64,000 nucleotides of DNA from Pseudolysinimonas_A sp041984585. Its GTDB lineage: Bacteria > Actinomycetota > Actinomycetes > Actinomycetales > Microbacteriaceae. The stretch spans positions 1 through 64,000 of the forward strand of contig JBHIXX010000007.1 of NCBI GenBank assembly GCA_041984585.1, in the 5' to 3' direction. The stretch's first letter is position 1. Each line of letters opens with the position of its first letter. Shown piece by piece: positions 26,664 to 35,361 of the stretch. The notes beneath the pieces are model-generated. The model was not told the DNA's origin. It made no database searches and was given only the letters and a program-made list of their open reading frames with translations. The translations under genes were made by a program, and so were the position numbers.

Positions 26664-27293
26664 GTGGCGCCGGTCCGCCTGTACCTCGCGTCGACGTCGC
26701 CCGCCCGCCTCGCGACGCTGCGCGCCGCCGGCGTCGAGCCGGTCGCCATCGCCCCCGGCGTGGATGAAGAGGCCGCGGTGGCCGCCGCCGGGCCGCTGAG
26801 CCCCGACGCCATGGTGCTGCTGCTGGCCCGACTCAAGGCGGAGGCGGTGGTCGAGTCCCGCGACGACCTCGACGGGCTCGTGTTCGGCGGCGACTCCGCG
26901 TTCGAGCTCGACGGCGCCGTCTACGGCAAGCCGCACCGGCCCGAGGTGGCGCGGGAGCGCTGGCGGGCGCAGCGGGGTCGCGCCGGCACGCTGCACTCCG
27001 GGCACTGGCTGATCGACGCGCGCGCCGACGGAACGGGGGCGGCGGTCGGCGTCGCGACGTCGGCCCGGGTCGAGTTCGCCGACGACGTCGACGACGCCGA
27101 GATCGAGGCCTACCTCGCCACCGGCGAGCCGCTCGAGGTCGCCGGGGCGTTCACCATCGACGGCCGCGGCGCCGCGTTCATCTCGCGCATCGAGGGCGAC
27201 CCGCACACCGTCGTCGGGCTCAGCATCCCGGCGCTCCGCGTGCTCGTGCGCGACCTCGGCGTGGCCTGGACCGACCTCTGGAACCGGCCCTGA
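26664..27293 (+). CDS. Maf family nucleotide pyrophosphatase
   Basis: A 209-residue Maf/Ham1-fold protein. The signature LASTSPARLATLRAAGVEP is at the N-terminus, followed by PGVDEEAA, the conserved VFGGDSAFELDG (usually a GADT in the family) and GKPHRPEVARERW. Maf proteins hydrolyse non-canonical or modified nucleoside triphosphates. GTG 26664 is used since the longer frame overlaps the methyltransferase. It is followed at 27436 by the carboxylase alpha chain, a linkage I consider common in this group. Confidence 0.9.
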   Translation: MAPVRLYLASTSPARLATLRAAGVEPVAIAPGVDEEAAVAAAGPLSPDAMVLLLARLKAEAVVESRDDLDGLVFGGDSAFELDGAVYGKPHRPEVARERWRAQRGRAGTLHSGHWLIDARADGTGAAVGVATSARVEFADDVDDAEIEAYLATGEPLEVAGAFTIDGRGAAFISRIEGDPHTVVGLSIPALRVLVRDLGVAWTDLWNRP

Positions 27294-27421
27294 CGGCATC
27301 CGGTCGCATGTCGGCCCCCGAGACGGCGCCGATCGGGCGACTCGCGGGGTTGTGGGTTCCCCAGCAGCCGCGCGCGGGGTTTCTGTCCCGCCCGGACAAC
27401 CGGGGCCACCCCGCCGACCCC

Positions 27422-27427
27422 TAGGCT
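27422..27427 (+). promoter_or_regulatory. -10 box TAGGCT, leaderless start of carboxylase
   Basis: Ends 8 nt before ATG 27436. No other promoter or motif was recognised in the 142-base gap after maf. Confidence 0.55.
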
Positions 27428-27435
27428 CGAAGACT

Positions 27436-29199
27436 ATGGCCCCCCGCATCTCCAAGGTCCTGATCGCCAATCGCGGGGAGATCGCCGTCCGCGTCATCCG
27501 CGCCGCGCGGGATGCGGGCATCGGCTCCGTCGCGGTCTACGCCGATCAGGACCGCGACGCGCGCCACGTGCGCCTCGCCGACGAGGCCTACGCGCTCGAG
27601 GGCGAGACCAGCGCCGAGACCTACCTGGTCATCGACAAGCTGCTCTCGGTGGCGCGCCGCTCGGGCGCCGACGCCGTGCACCCGGGCTACGGCTTCCTCG
27701 CCGAGAACGCCGACTTCGCCCGCGCCGTCATCGACGCCGGGCTCATCTGGATCGGACCGAGCCCCGAGGCGATCGAGCGACTGGGCGACAAGGTGTCGGC
27801 CCGGCACGTCGCCGAGAAGGTCGGGGCGCCGCTCGCCCCCGGCACCCTGGAGCCGGTGACGGGCGCCGACGAGGTGCTCGCCTTCGCCGACGAGGTGGGA
27901 CTGCCGGTCGCGATCAAGGCCGCGTTCGGCGGCGGCGGCCGCGGCCTCAAGGTGGCCCGCACGCGCGAGGAGATCCCCGAGCTCTACGAGTCGGCCGTGC
28001 GCGAGGCGACCGCGGCGTTCGGCCGCGGCGAGTGCTTCGTCGAGAAGTACCTCGACGAGCCGCGCCACGTCGAGACCCAGTGCCTGGCCGACTCCGCCGG
28101 CACCGTCATCGTCGTCTCGACGCGCGACTGCTCGCTGCAGCGCCGCCACCAGAAGCTCGTCGAGGAGGCGCCGGCGCCGTTCCTCACCGACGAGCAGCGC
28201 GACCTGCTCTACAGCTCGAGCAAGGCGATCCTCAAGGAGGTCGGCTACCTCGGCGCGGGCACCTGCGAGTTCCTCATCGGCAAGGACGGCACCGTGTCGT
28301 TCCTCGAGGTCAACACCCGCCTGCAGGTGGAGCACCCGGTCTCGGAGGAGGTCACCGGGATGGACCTCGTGCGCGAGCAGTTCCGCATCGCCGAGGGCGG
28401 CCTGCTCGACGACGTCGACCCCGAGAACCACGGCCACTCGATCGAGTTCCGCATCAACGGCGAGGACCCGGGCCGCAACTTCCTGCCGACGCCCGGACCG
28501 GTGCAGGTGCTGCGCTTCCCCGGCGGCCCCGGCGTGCGCGTCGACTCCGGCGTCACCACCGGCGACGTCATTTCGGGCGCGTTCGACTCGCTGCTGGCGA
28601 AGCTGATCGTGACCGGCCACTCGCGCGAGGACGCCATGGAGCGCGCGCGCCGTGCGCTCGACGAGTTCGAGGTCGCGGGCCTGCCGACGGTGCTGCCGTT
28701 CCACCGCAAGATCGTGCGCGACCCGGCGTTCACCGCCGAGAACGGCGAGTTCGGCGTCTACACCCGGTGGATCGAGACCGACTTCGACAACGACCTCGAG
28801 CCCTGGGGCGGCATGTTCCCCGAGGTCGCGCCCGCCGAGAAGCGGCACAGCGTCGTCGTCGAGGTGGAGGGCAAGCGCGTCACGGTGTCGCTGCCCACCA
28901 ACCTGCTGCCGTCGACCGGCTCGGTCTCGGCCGCTCCCCCGCCGAAGCGCCGCGCCGCGGGCAGCTCGACGGTCGCGACGACGGGCGACGCGCTCACGGC
29001 GCCGATGCAGGCCACGGTCGTGAAGGTGTCGGTCGAGGAGGGTGCCAAGGTCGTCAAGGGCGACCTCGTGCTCGTGCTCGAGGCGATGAAGATGGAGCAG
29101 CCGATCACCGCCCACCGCGACGGGATCGTCGCCGGGCTCGACGCGCCGATCGGCACGACCGTGTCGGCCGGTCACCGGCTGCTGCTCATCCAGGACTGA
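27436..29199 (+). CDS. Acyl-CoA carboxylase alpha chain (biotin carboxylase + BCCP)
   Basis: A 587-residue biotin-dependent carboxylase subunit used for malonyl-CoA and, in Actinobacteria, propionyl-CoA carboxylation. Residues 1-450 are the biotin carboxylase: KVLIANRGEIAVRVIRA, ATP-grasp loop AFGGGGRGLKVA, and active-site EVNTRLQVEHPVSEEVTG. The C-terminal domain carries the biotinyl lysine in LEAMKMEQP. A Pro/Ala linker joins them. No carboxyltransferase beta gene is in the window, so it should act with a subunit encoded elsewhere. Confidence 0.95.
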   Translation: MAPRISKVLIANRGEIAVRVIRAARDAGIGSVAVYADQDRDARHVRLADEAYALEGETSAETYLVIDKLLSVARRSGADAVHPGYGFLAENADFARAVIDAGLIWIGPSPEAIERLGDKVSARHVAEKVGAPLAPGTLEPVTGADEVLAFADEVGLPVAIKAAFGGGGRGLKVARTREEIPELYESAVREATAAFGRGECFVEKYLDEPRHVETQCLADSAGTVIVVSTRDCSLQRRHQKLVEEAPAPFLTDEQRDLLYSSSKAILKEVGYLGAGTCEFLIGKDGTVSFLEVNTRLQVEHPVSEEVTGMDLVREQFRIAEGGLLDDVDPENHGHSIEFRINGEDPGRNFLPTPGPVQVLRFPGGPGVRVDSGVTTGDVISGAFDSLLAKLIVTGHSREDAMERARRALDEFEVAGLPTVLPFHRKIVRDPAFTAENGEFGVYTRWIETDFDNDLEPWGGMFPEVAPAEKRHSVVVEVEGKRVTVSLPTNLLPSTGSVSAAPPPKRRAAGSSTVATTGDALTAPMQATVVKVSVEEGAKVVKGDLVLVLEAMKMEQPITAHRDGIVAGLDAPIGTTVSAGHRLLLIQD

Positions 29200-29250
29200 C
29201 CGCTCGCGGCATCCGCCGCGAGGACCGTCCCGGCGCGGGCGCCCGGCCGC

Positions 29251-29268
29251 CCCTCCGTTTCTCAGGAG
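29251..29268 (+). repeat. Repeat element copy A flanking DUF559 gene
   Basis: CCCTCCGTTTCTCAGGAG. It spans the stop codon of the DUF559 gene and matches copies at 30361-30377 (same orientation, three-base core changed) and 30442-30458 (inverted, one base shorter). Confidence 0.6.
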
Positions 29269-30194
29269 CCGACGGTGCGGGTGTGACGAATGTCTCGCAT
29301 TGGTACCGGCGGGCCGGTCTCGCCGGCGGGATCTCCTGAGTGCTGAGCGAGGGCCGCCACGACGCGCGACGCGCACCAGGCCCAGTCGGTCACGATCCGG
29401 TCGTAGCTGAGTCGGATGACGGCGTACCCGCGCGCGACCAGCTCGGCATCGCGCCGGCGATCCTCGTCGAACGCCGCGGGCCCGCGATGGAATCCGGCGC
29501 CGTCGACCTCGATCACGAGGCGCCCGACCACCATGTCGACCCGGCCGACCCCGGCGATCGCGACCTGCTGACGCGGCGCGAGTCCCAGCGCCCCGAGCCG
29601 CTGGCGCACGATCGACTCGAGACCGGACTGACTCCCTTCCCGAACGGCCAGCGAGCGCACCCGCGCCAGTGCGTCGGCGTCCTCGAGCTCGCGCCGGAGT
29701 GCGGAGAGCGGCATCCCCGCCCCGACCGCGCTGTCGAGACAGGCGATCGCCGTCTCCCGATCCGCCCAGGCAGCCACCTGACGGAGCGCATCGCCGAGGC
29801 CGACACGCCAGCACTCCCGGTGCGGGGCGGTGGGGATCCAGTGCACGATGATCCGCCGGTCCGCGATGTCGGGCCGCCGAGCGTCCCCGACGCCCACGGT
29901 GCGCAGGCGCGAGGCGTGGGGCGGCACCGCGATGTGCAGTTCGTCCCCGTGCCCGGACCAGAGTCCGTGGCTCCCGGCGGCGCTGAGACCGCACAGTCGC
30001 CCGCCTACGCGCACCGCGAGGATCCCGTCGACGCTCGCATCCGGGCTCGCGTAGTGCGCGCGGCGGACCCGACGGATCTCGCCTCGGCGGACGGCGGAGG
30101 CGATGTCGCCACCGTCGACTCCCCGGCCGAGGATCTGACGGCGCGTGGCGATGCCGCCGAACGAGCGACAGACCGGGGCGACGGCGCGGTGCAT
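29262..30194 (-). CDS. DUF559 / AbiEi-like endonuclease-fold protein
   Basis: A 310-residue protein. The N-terminal 50 residues (RRQILGRGVDGGDIASAVRRGEIRRVRRAHYAS) resemble the winged-helix domain of AbiEi-type antitoxins. The C-terminal 110 residues are a Vsr/DUF559 restriction-endonuclease-like domain: VIEVDGAGFHRG, then FDEDRRRDAELVARGYAVIRLSYDRI. ATG 30194 has GGAGG 8 nt upstream; the frame upstream of it runs through repeats. Such genes are common as dispersed paralogs in actinobacterial genomes. No toxin partner is adjacent. Nuclease activity is inferred from the fold only. Confidence 0.8.
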   Translation of the reverse strand: MHRAVAPVCRSFGGIATRRQILGRGVDGGDIASAVRRGEIRRVRRAHYASPDASVDGILAVRVGGRLCGLSAAGSHGLWSGHGDELHIAVPPHASRLRTVGVGDARRPDIADRRIIVHWIPTAPHRECWRVGLGDALRQVAAWADRETAIACLDSAVGAGMPLSALRRELEDADALARVRSLAVREGSQSGLESIVRQRLGALGLAPRQQVAIAGVGRVDMVVGRLVIEVDGAGFHRGPAAFDEDRRRDAELVARGYAVIRLSYDRIVTDWAWCASRVVAALAQHSGDPAGETGPPVPMRDIRHTRTVGS

Positions 30195-30360
30195 CCCGGC
30201 ATCCTCCCCGGACGGGTGACCGCGTGGGCCCCGCTGACGCGCCCGGGGAGTCAGCGCGGCGCCGCCCCATGGGGACGATCGGAGACCGCCCGCGCACGAC
30301 CTCGCGAGCCTCGCTCCCGGTGCACGAGTCGAGCCTCGCTGGTGTAGAGGGGTCGGGCCT

Positions 30361-30377
30361 CCCTCCGTGTACAGGAG
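30361..30377 (+). repeat. Repeat element copy B
   Basis: CCCTCCGTGTACAGGAG, same orientation as copy A and inverted relative to copy C 64 bases downstream. B and C could form a long-looped hairpin. Confidence 0.55.
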
Positions 30378-30441
30378 ATCCGGGGGCGGATCCGGGGATA
30401 TGAGCCCCACCCGCCCCTCCCTTCGACTCCAGCCCCGCAAA

Positions 30442-30458
30442 CTCCTGAAAACGGAGGG
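30442..30458 (-). repeat. Repeat element copy C (inverted)
   Basis: Reads CCCTCCGTTTTCAGGAG on the minus strand; it equals copy A except for one missing C. With copy A it brackets a 1,208-base segment holding the DUF559 gene. Confidence 0.6.
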
Positions 30459-30503
30459 AGGGGAGGGTTCGCCGGCTCCGCACGCGGGCCGCCGCCGCAT
30501 CGC

Positions 30504-30558
30504 GGGGCGGGGCGAGGCGAGACGAGGCGAGGCGAGGCGAGGCGGGGCGAGGCGGGGC
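30504..30558 (+). repeat. Tandem 5-bp repeat, (G[A/G]GGC)11
   Basis: Eleven units of GAGGC or GGGGC (one GAGAC) in register, just downstream of the lpdA stop on the minus strand. The plus strand is purine-rich and G-rich. Slippage polymorphism and quadruplex-like structure are plausible. Confidence 0.85.
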
Positions 30559-30567
30559 GGCGGGCGT

Positions 30568-32004
30568 TCAGTCGACGATGTGCAGGGCGCGCGCCGCGTC
30601 GGTGATCGACCCCGAGAGCGACGGGTACACGCTGAACGCGCGGGCGAGCTGGTCGACGGTGAGCCGGTGCTCGACCGCGAGCGCGATCGGCAGGATCAAG
30701 TCGCTCGCCTTCGGCGCGACGACGACGCCGCCGATCACGGTGCCCGAGCCGGTGCGGGCAAAAAGCTTCACGAAGCCGTCCTTCAGCCCGAGCATCTTGG
30801 CGCGCGGGTTCGCCGAGAGCGGCAGCTTGCAGATCTCACCCTGGGCGAGGCCCTCCTCGATCTGCTTCTGCGACCAGCCGACGGTCGCGACCTCGGGCTG
30901 GGTGAAGATGTTGCTCGTCACGTTGCGCGGTTCGGTCGGCGAGACCGCGTCGCCGAGCGCGTGGTACACGGCGGTGCGGCCCTGCATCGAGGCGACGGAT
31001 GCCAGCGGCAGGAAGTCGCTGCAGTCGCCCGCCGCGTAGATCGACGGCATCGACGTGCGCGCCACCCGGTTCACCCGGATGTGGCCCGAGTCGGTCATCT
31101 GCACGCCCGCCTCGGCGAGTCCGATGCCGGCCGTGTTCGGGATGGCGCCGAGGGCGAGCAGGCAGTGCGACCCGGTCACCTCGCGGCCGTCGGTGAGCTT
31201 CACGACCACGCCGTCGTCGGTCCGCGCGACCGACTCCATCCGGCTCTGGGACAGGATGTCCATGCCCCCGCGACGGAACACCTCCTCGACGACGTGGGCG
31301 GCATCCGTGTCCTCGCCGGGGAGCACCTGCTCGCGGCTGGAGACGAGGGTGACCTTCGCGCCGAGCGCGAGGTAGGCGGAGGCGAACTCGGCGCCGGTCA
31401 CGCCCGAGCCGACGACGATCATGTGCTCGGGCACCGCGTCGAGCGAGTAGAGCTGCGTCCAGCTGAGGATGCGCTCGCCGTCGGGCTTCGCCGACGGGAG
31501 CACGCGGGGGCTCGCGCCGACCGCGACGACGACGGTATCGGCCTCGATCTCGTCGAAGTCGGTGCGGCGCTTTCCGCTGCCGGTCGACACGACCACGCGG
31601 TTCGGGCCGTCGAGCCGGCCGTCGCCGGTCACCACCTGCACCCCGGCCTTGGCGAGCTGCGACTTCATGTCGGCGGACTGCTGGCGGGCGAGCGAGAGCA
31701 GGCGCTGGTTCACCGCGGACAGGTTGACCGCCACCTGCGGGCGCAGCGACCGGCCCGGGTCGGTGCGGGTGTAGAACTGCACGCCCAGGTCGCTCGACTC
31801 GGCGACGGCGGTGGCGGCCTCGGCGGTGGCGATCAGGGTCTTCGACGGAACGACGTCGGTGAGCACCGCCGCGCCGCCGACCCCGGTGCGCTCCACCAGG
31901 GTGACCTCAGCGCCGAGCTGGGCGCCCGCGATGGCGGCTTCGTAGCCGCCCGGACCTCCCCCGACGACGGCGATGCGGTGGGTTCGCTCGAACTGGGAGG
32001 CCAT
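30568..32004 (-). CDS. lpdA: LpdA-type NAD(P)H-quinone reductase
   Basis: A 478-residue member of the disulfide-reductase flavoenzyme family. FAD motif VVGGGPGGYEAAIAGAQLGA, NAD motif IVVGSGVTGAEFASAYLALG and FAD motif IYAAGDCSD are present. However, the redox CxxxxC is replaced (GGAAVLTDVVPSKTLI) and the C-terminal His-Glu pair of true lipoamide dehydrogenases is missing (VYPSLSGS). This matches the mycobacterial LpdA (Rv3303c) type, which reduces quinones rather than lipoamide. ATG 32004 lies 6 nt after AAGAAT, a weak -10. E3 for the complex at 58-62 kb must be another gene. Confidence 0.88.
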   Translation of the reverse strand: MASQFERTHRIAVVGGGPGGYEAAIAGAQLGAEVTLVERTGVGGAAVLTDVVPSKTLIATAEAATAVAESSDLGVQFYTRTDPGRSLRPQVAVNLSAVNQRLLSLARQQSADMKSQLAKAGVQVVTGDGRLDGPNRVVVSTGSGKRRTDFDEIEADTVVVAVGASPRVLPSAKPDGERILSWTQLYSLDAVPEHMIVVGSGVTGAEFASAYLALGAKVTLVSSREQVLPGEDTDAAHVVEEVFRRGGMDILSQSRMESVARTDDGVVVKLTDGREVTGSHCLLALGAIPNTAGIGLAEAGVQMTDSGHIRVNRVARTSMPSIYAAGDCSDFLPLASVASMQGRTAVYHALGDAVSPTEPRNVTSNIFTQPEVATVGWSQKQIEEGLAQGEICKLPLSANPRAKMLGLKDGFVKLFARTGSGTVIGGVVVAPKASDLILPIALAVEHRLTVDQLARAFSVYPSLSGSITDAARALHIVD

Positions 32005-32169
32005 ACCCCGATTCTTGCCGGTTTCGCGGCTCGCCGCGGACCCGTCGACGATCGGCGACCGGTCCCCGCGTCCGGGCCGCACTCCTTCCCCTCCCCGCGG
32101 CCCGTCCCGGTCCCGCGCCGAGTGCCGATCGGCATCCCGCGACCCGGATGCGGCCCCGCGCCCGCGACG

Positions 32170-32175
32170 TAGAGT
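32170..32175 (+). promoter_or_regulatory. -10 box TAGAGT, leaderless start of PNP gene
   Basis: Ends 6 nt before ATG 32182; no Shine-Dalgarno. Confidence 0.6.
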
Positions 32176-32181
32176 GATCGC

Positions 32182-33006
32182 ATGTCCGCGCACCCCCTCG
32201 ACGACCCCGCCGCCGACCCGTTCGAGATCGCCCGCGAGGCGGCCGCCCGCATCGCCGAGATCAGCGGGGTGGAGCGCCACGACATCGCGCTCACGCTGGG
32301 CAGCGGCTGGGCGAAGGCCGCCGACCTGCTCGGCGAGACGGTCGCGACGATCCCGGCCACCGACATCCCCGGCTTCAGCGCACCCGCCCTCGCCGGCCAC
32401 GTCGGCACGCTGCGCAGCGTGCGCCTCGTCGACGGGCGGCACGCGCTCGTGATCGGCGCCCGCACGCACTACTACGAGGGCCACGGCGTGCGGCGCGTGG
32501 TGCACTCGGTGCGCACGGCCGCCGCGACCGGCGCGCGCATCATGGTGCTCACCAACGGCGCGGGCGGCATCAAGGAGCACTGGGAGCCCGGCACGCCGGT
32601 GCTCATCTCCGACCACATCAACCTGACCGCGGACTCGCCGCTCGAGGGCGCGACCTTCATCGACCTCACCGACCTCTACTCGTCGCGCCTGCGCGACGTC
32701 GCCCGCGGGGTCGACCCGTCGCTCGACGAGGGCGTGTACTGCCAGTTCCGCGGCCCGCACTACGAGACGCCCGCCGAGGTGCAGATGGCGAAGGCGATCG
32801 GCGGGCACATCGTCGGGATGTCGACCGCGCTCGAGGCGATCGCCGCCCGGCAGGCCGGGATGGAGGTGCTCGGCTTCTCGCTGATCACCAACCTCGCGGC
32901 CGGCATCTCGCCCGAGCCGCTGAGCCACGCCGAGGTCATCCAGGCGGGCAAGGACGCCGAGCCGGTCATCTCCGACCTGCTCGCCCGGGTGGTCGCGGCG
33001 CTGTGA
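32182..33006 (+). CDS. punA: Purine-nucleoside phosphorylase
   Basis: A 274-residue trimeric-type PNP that splits (deoxy)inosine and (deoxy)guanosine into base and pentose-1-phosphate. Phosphate site LGSGWAKAADLLG and RTHYYEGHG, LTNGAGG, YCQFRGPHYETPAEVQMA and MSTALEAIAARQAGMEVLGFSLITNLAAG are in the expected order. The stop overlaps the phosphomutase start (GTGA), so product release and isomerisation are coupled genetically. Confidence 0.95.
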   Translation: MSAHPLDDPAADPFEIAREAAARIAEISGVERHDIALTLGSGWAKAADLLGETVATIPATDIPGFSAPALAGHVGTLRSVRLVDGRHALVIGARTHYYEGHGVRRVVHSVRTAAATGARIMVLTNGAGGIKEHWEPGTPVLISDHINLTADSPLEGATFIDLTDLYSSRLRDVARGVDPSLDEGVYCQFRGPHYETPAEVQMAKAIGGHIVGMSTALEAIAARQAGMEVLGFSLITNLAAGISPEPLSHAEVIQAGKDAEPVISDLLARVVAAL

Positions 33007-34643
33007 GCGTCGACACCTCGGCCGCCGAGGCGTGGCAGGCGCAGGACCCGGATCCGCAGACCCGCGCCGAGCTGTCCGCGCTGCTCGACGCCTCACGCGC
33101 GGGCGACGCCGCCGCGGCCGCCGATCTCGCCGACCGGTTCTCGGGCCGGCTCGAGTTCGGCACGGCGGGTCTCCGCGGCGAGCTGGGCGCCGGGCCGATG
33201 CGGATGAACCGCGTGCTGGTGGCGCAGGCCGCCGCCGGGCTCGCCCGCCACCTGCTGGCGCGCGACCCGCATCCGAGCGTCGTGATCGGCTGGGACGGGC
33301 GGCACAACTCCGACGTGTTCGCGCGGGACAGCGCCGAGCTGCTGGCCGGCGCGGGCGTCGCCGTGACGATGCTGCCGCGGATGCTGCCGACCCCGGTGCT
33401 CGCCTTCGCGGTGCGTCACCTCGACGCGAGCGCCGGCATCATGGTGACCGCGAGCCACAACCCGCCGCGCGACAACGGCTACAAGGTCTACCTCGGCGGC
33501 GCGGACGCGGGGTCGCAGATCGTGCCGCCCGCGGATGCCGAGATCGCCGCCGCGATCGCGCAGGTGGCCGCCGGGTCGATCGTCGAGCTGCCGCGTTCCG
33601 ACGACTACGCGACGGCCGACGAGGGCGTCCTCGACGCCTACGTGGCGCGCACCGCCGCGCTCGCCGAGACGACCGCGCCGCTGCGCTGGGTCTACACGCC
33701 GATGCACGGCGTCGGACTCGAGACGACCCGCCTGGTCGCCGCCGCCGCGGGCTTCCCCGCGCCGATCGTGGTGGCCGAGCAGGCCGACCCCGACCCCGAC
33801 TTCCCCACCGTCGCGTTCCCCAACCCCGAGGAACCGGGGGCGACCGACCTCGCCCTCGCGCTCGCGCGCGCCGAGCGGGCCGACCTGGTGATCGCGAACG
33901 ATCCGGACGCCGACCGGGTCGCCGTCGCGGTGCCGGATGCCGACGGCTGGCGACAGCTCTCCGGCAACGAGGTGGGCTGGCTGCTCGGCGCGCGCGCCGC
34001 GGAGCGCGCCGAGAGCGGCACGCTGGCCTGCTCGCTGGTCAGCTCCCCGGCGCTCGGCGCGATCGCCGCCGCGGAGGGGCTCGACTTCGTCGAGACGCTC
34101 ACCGGGTTCAAGTGGATCTCGCGCGCGCCCGACCTGGTGTTCGGCTACGAGGAGGCGCTCGGCTACCTGGTCGACCCCGACAAGGTGCGCGACAAGGACG
34201 GCATCTCGGCGCTCGTCGCGGTGCTCACGCTGTTCGCCGAGCTGCGCGAGCAGGGCATCTCTCTGGCCGAGCACCTCGACCGGTTCGCCGAGCGGTTCGG
34301 AGGGTTCGCGTCGGCGCAGATCTCGATCCGCGTCGACGACCTCGACGTGATCGCCCGGACGATCGCCCGGCTGCGCGCCGAGCCCCCGGCCGAGATCGGC
34401 GGCGTGCCGGTGGAGTCGGTCGACGACTTCGCGACCGGGGTGGGCGACTACCCGCGGGCGGACATCCTGCGCTACCGGCTGGCGGGCGGCGCCCGGGTGA
34501 TCGTGCGACCGAGCGGCACCGAGCCCAAGCTGAAGTGCTACCTCGACGCGGCCTACGCCGAGGGCGGGGCGGCCGAACGCTGGGCGGGGGCCCGCGCCAC
34601 GGTCGCGCGGCTCGAGGCGGGCATGCGCGAGCTGCTCGCCTGA
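33003..34643 (+). CDS. Phosphohexo/pentomutase (alpha-D-phosphohexomutase family)
   Basis: A 546-residue mutase. FGTAGLRGELGAGPMRMN, the catalytic serine loop MVTASHNPPRDNGYKVY, metal site NDPDADRVAV, sugar loop FGYEEALGYLV and phosphate site RPSGTEPKLKCY are all present. It is translationally coupled to PNP, so it most likely interconverts ribose/deoxyribose-1- and 5-phosphates, although hexose phosphates are possible. It is of the PmmB/Pgm2 length class. Confidence 0.92.
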   Translation: MSVDTSAAEAWQAQDPDPQTRAELSALLDASRAGDAAAAADLADRFSGRLEFGTAGLRGELGAGPMRMNRVLVAQAAAGLARHLLARDPHPSVVIGWDGRHNSDVFARDSAELLAGAGVAVTMLPRMLPTPVLAFAVRHLDASAGIMVTASHNPPRDNGYKVYLGGADAGSQIVPPADAEIAAAIAQVAAGSIVELPRSDDYATADEGVLDAYVARTAALAETTAPLRWVYTPMHGVGLETTRLVAAAAGFPAPIVVAEQADPDPDFPTVAFPNPEEPGATDLALALARAERADLVIANDPDADRVAVAVPDADGWRQLSGNEVGWLLGARAAERAESGTLACSLVSSPALGAIAAAEGLDFVETLTGFKWISRAPDLVFGYEEALGYLVDPDKVRDKDGISALVAVLTLFAELREQGISLAEHLDRFAERFGGFASAQISIRVDDLDVIARTIARLRAEPPAEIGGVPVESVDDFATGVGDYPRADILRYRLAGGARVIVRPSGTEPKLKCYLDAAYAEGGAAERWAGARATVARLEAGMRELLA

Positions 34644-34659
34644 TCCGCCCCGGGGCGGG

Positions 34660-35361
34660 TCAGGCCGTGGGCCGCACGAACCAGTGGTTGGCGCTGTAGA
34701 TCGGCCGCACGGCCACGACGGTGCCGGGACGCGGCGCGTCGATCATCTGCCCGTTGCCCAGGTAGATGCCGATGTGACCGCCGCCGTCCATCACGACCAG
34801 GTCGCCGGGGAGCGCCGCCGACGGCGCGATCGCCGTCATCCGCCCCTGGGCGCTCGACGAGTGCGGCAGGTAGACGCCGAACTGGGAGTAGACGAACTGG
34901 GTGAAGCCCGAGCAGTCGAAGCCCGACGGGTCGGCGCCGCCGAACCGGTAGGGGACGCCCTGGTACTTCATCGCGACCGCGACGACCGCGTCGAGGCTGA
35001 AGTTCGGGTAGGGCGGGTTGGCGAGGTAGTCGCTCACCGACGGACCCGAGTAGGCCGCGTAGGCGGCGGCGAGCGCCTGGCGGCGCATCTCGGCCGCCGA
35101 GGTGGCGTCGTAGTCGTCGCGCTCGGCGAACTCGACCTCGGCCACCGCGGCCAGGGTCAGGCTCTGCGCGTCGACGGCCACGGCGGCCGTCTCGGCCGGA
35201 TCGCCCGACCCCGAGTAGGCGTACGCGGGAAGCGCGACGGTGCAGAACAGGCCCGGCACGGCGACGCCGAGCACGAGCAGCTTGAGGGCGCCGTCGCGGC
35301 GCGAGGCGCGGACGGCGGGATCGGTGGACGCGGAGTCGCGCCCGGAGAAGGGTGACAGCAC
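34660..35361 (-). CDS. Secreted NlpC/P60 cell-wall peptidase
   Basis: A 233-residue protein. An uncleaved or cleaved N-terminal hydrophobic segment (KLLVLGVAVPGLFCTVALPAYA, residues 27-48) is followed by a short linker and a C-terminal NlpC/P60 domain from about residue 122. Catalytic Cys150 is in FDCSGFTQFVYSQFG and His196 in GGGHIGIYLGNG. It should cut peptidoglycan stem peptides. The start is GTG 35361 with GGGAG 9 nt upstream. Its message carries a long structured leader. It is convergent with the phosphomutase gene. Confidence 0.9.
   Translation of the reverse strand: MLSPFSGRDSASTDPAVRASRRDGALKLLVLGVAVPGLFCTVALPAYAYSGSGDPAETAAVAVDAQSLTLAAVAEVEFAERDDYDATSAAEMRRQALAAAYAAYSGPSVSDYLANPPYPNFSLDAVVAVAMKYQGVPYRFGGADPSGFDCSGFTQFVYSQFGVYLPHSSSAQGRMTAIAPSAALPGDLVVMDGGGHIGIYLGNGQMIDAPRPGTVVAVRPIYSANHWFVRPTA

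Larger units (their letters stand above)
30195..30567. other. Repeat-dense gap between lpdA and DUF559 gene
   Basis: No gene is supported in these 373 bases. They contain an 11-bp direct repeat CGAGCCTCGCT (30305-30315 and 30330-30340), two copies of the CCCTCCGT...CAGGAG element in inverted orientation, two copies of GATCCGGGG between them (about 30377-30400), and a run of 5-bp units at 30504-30558. Such density is not seen in other gaps of the window. Confidence 0.6.
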
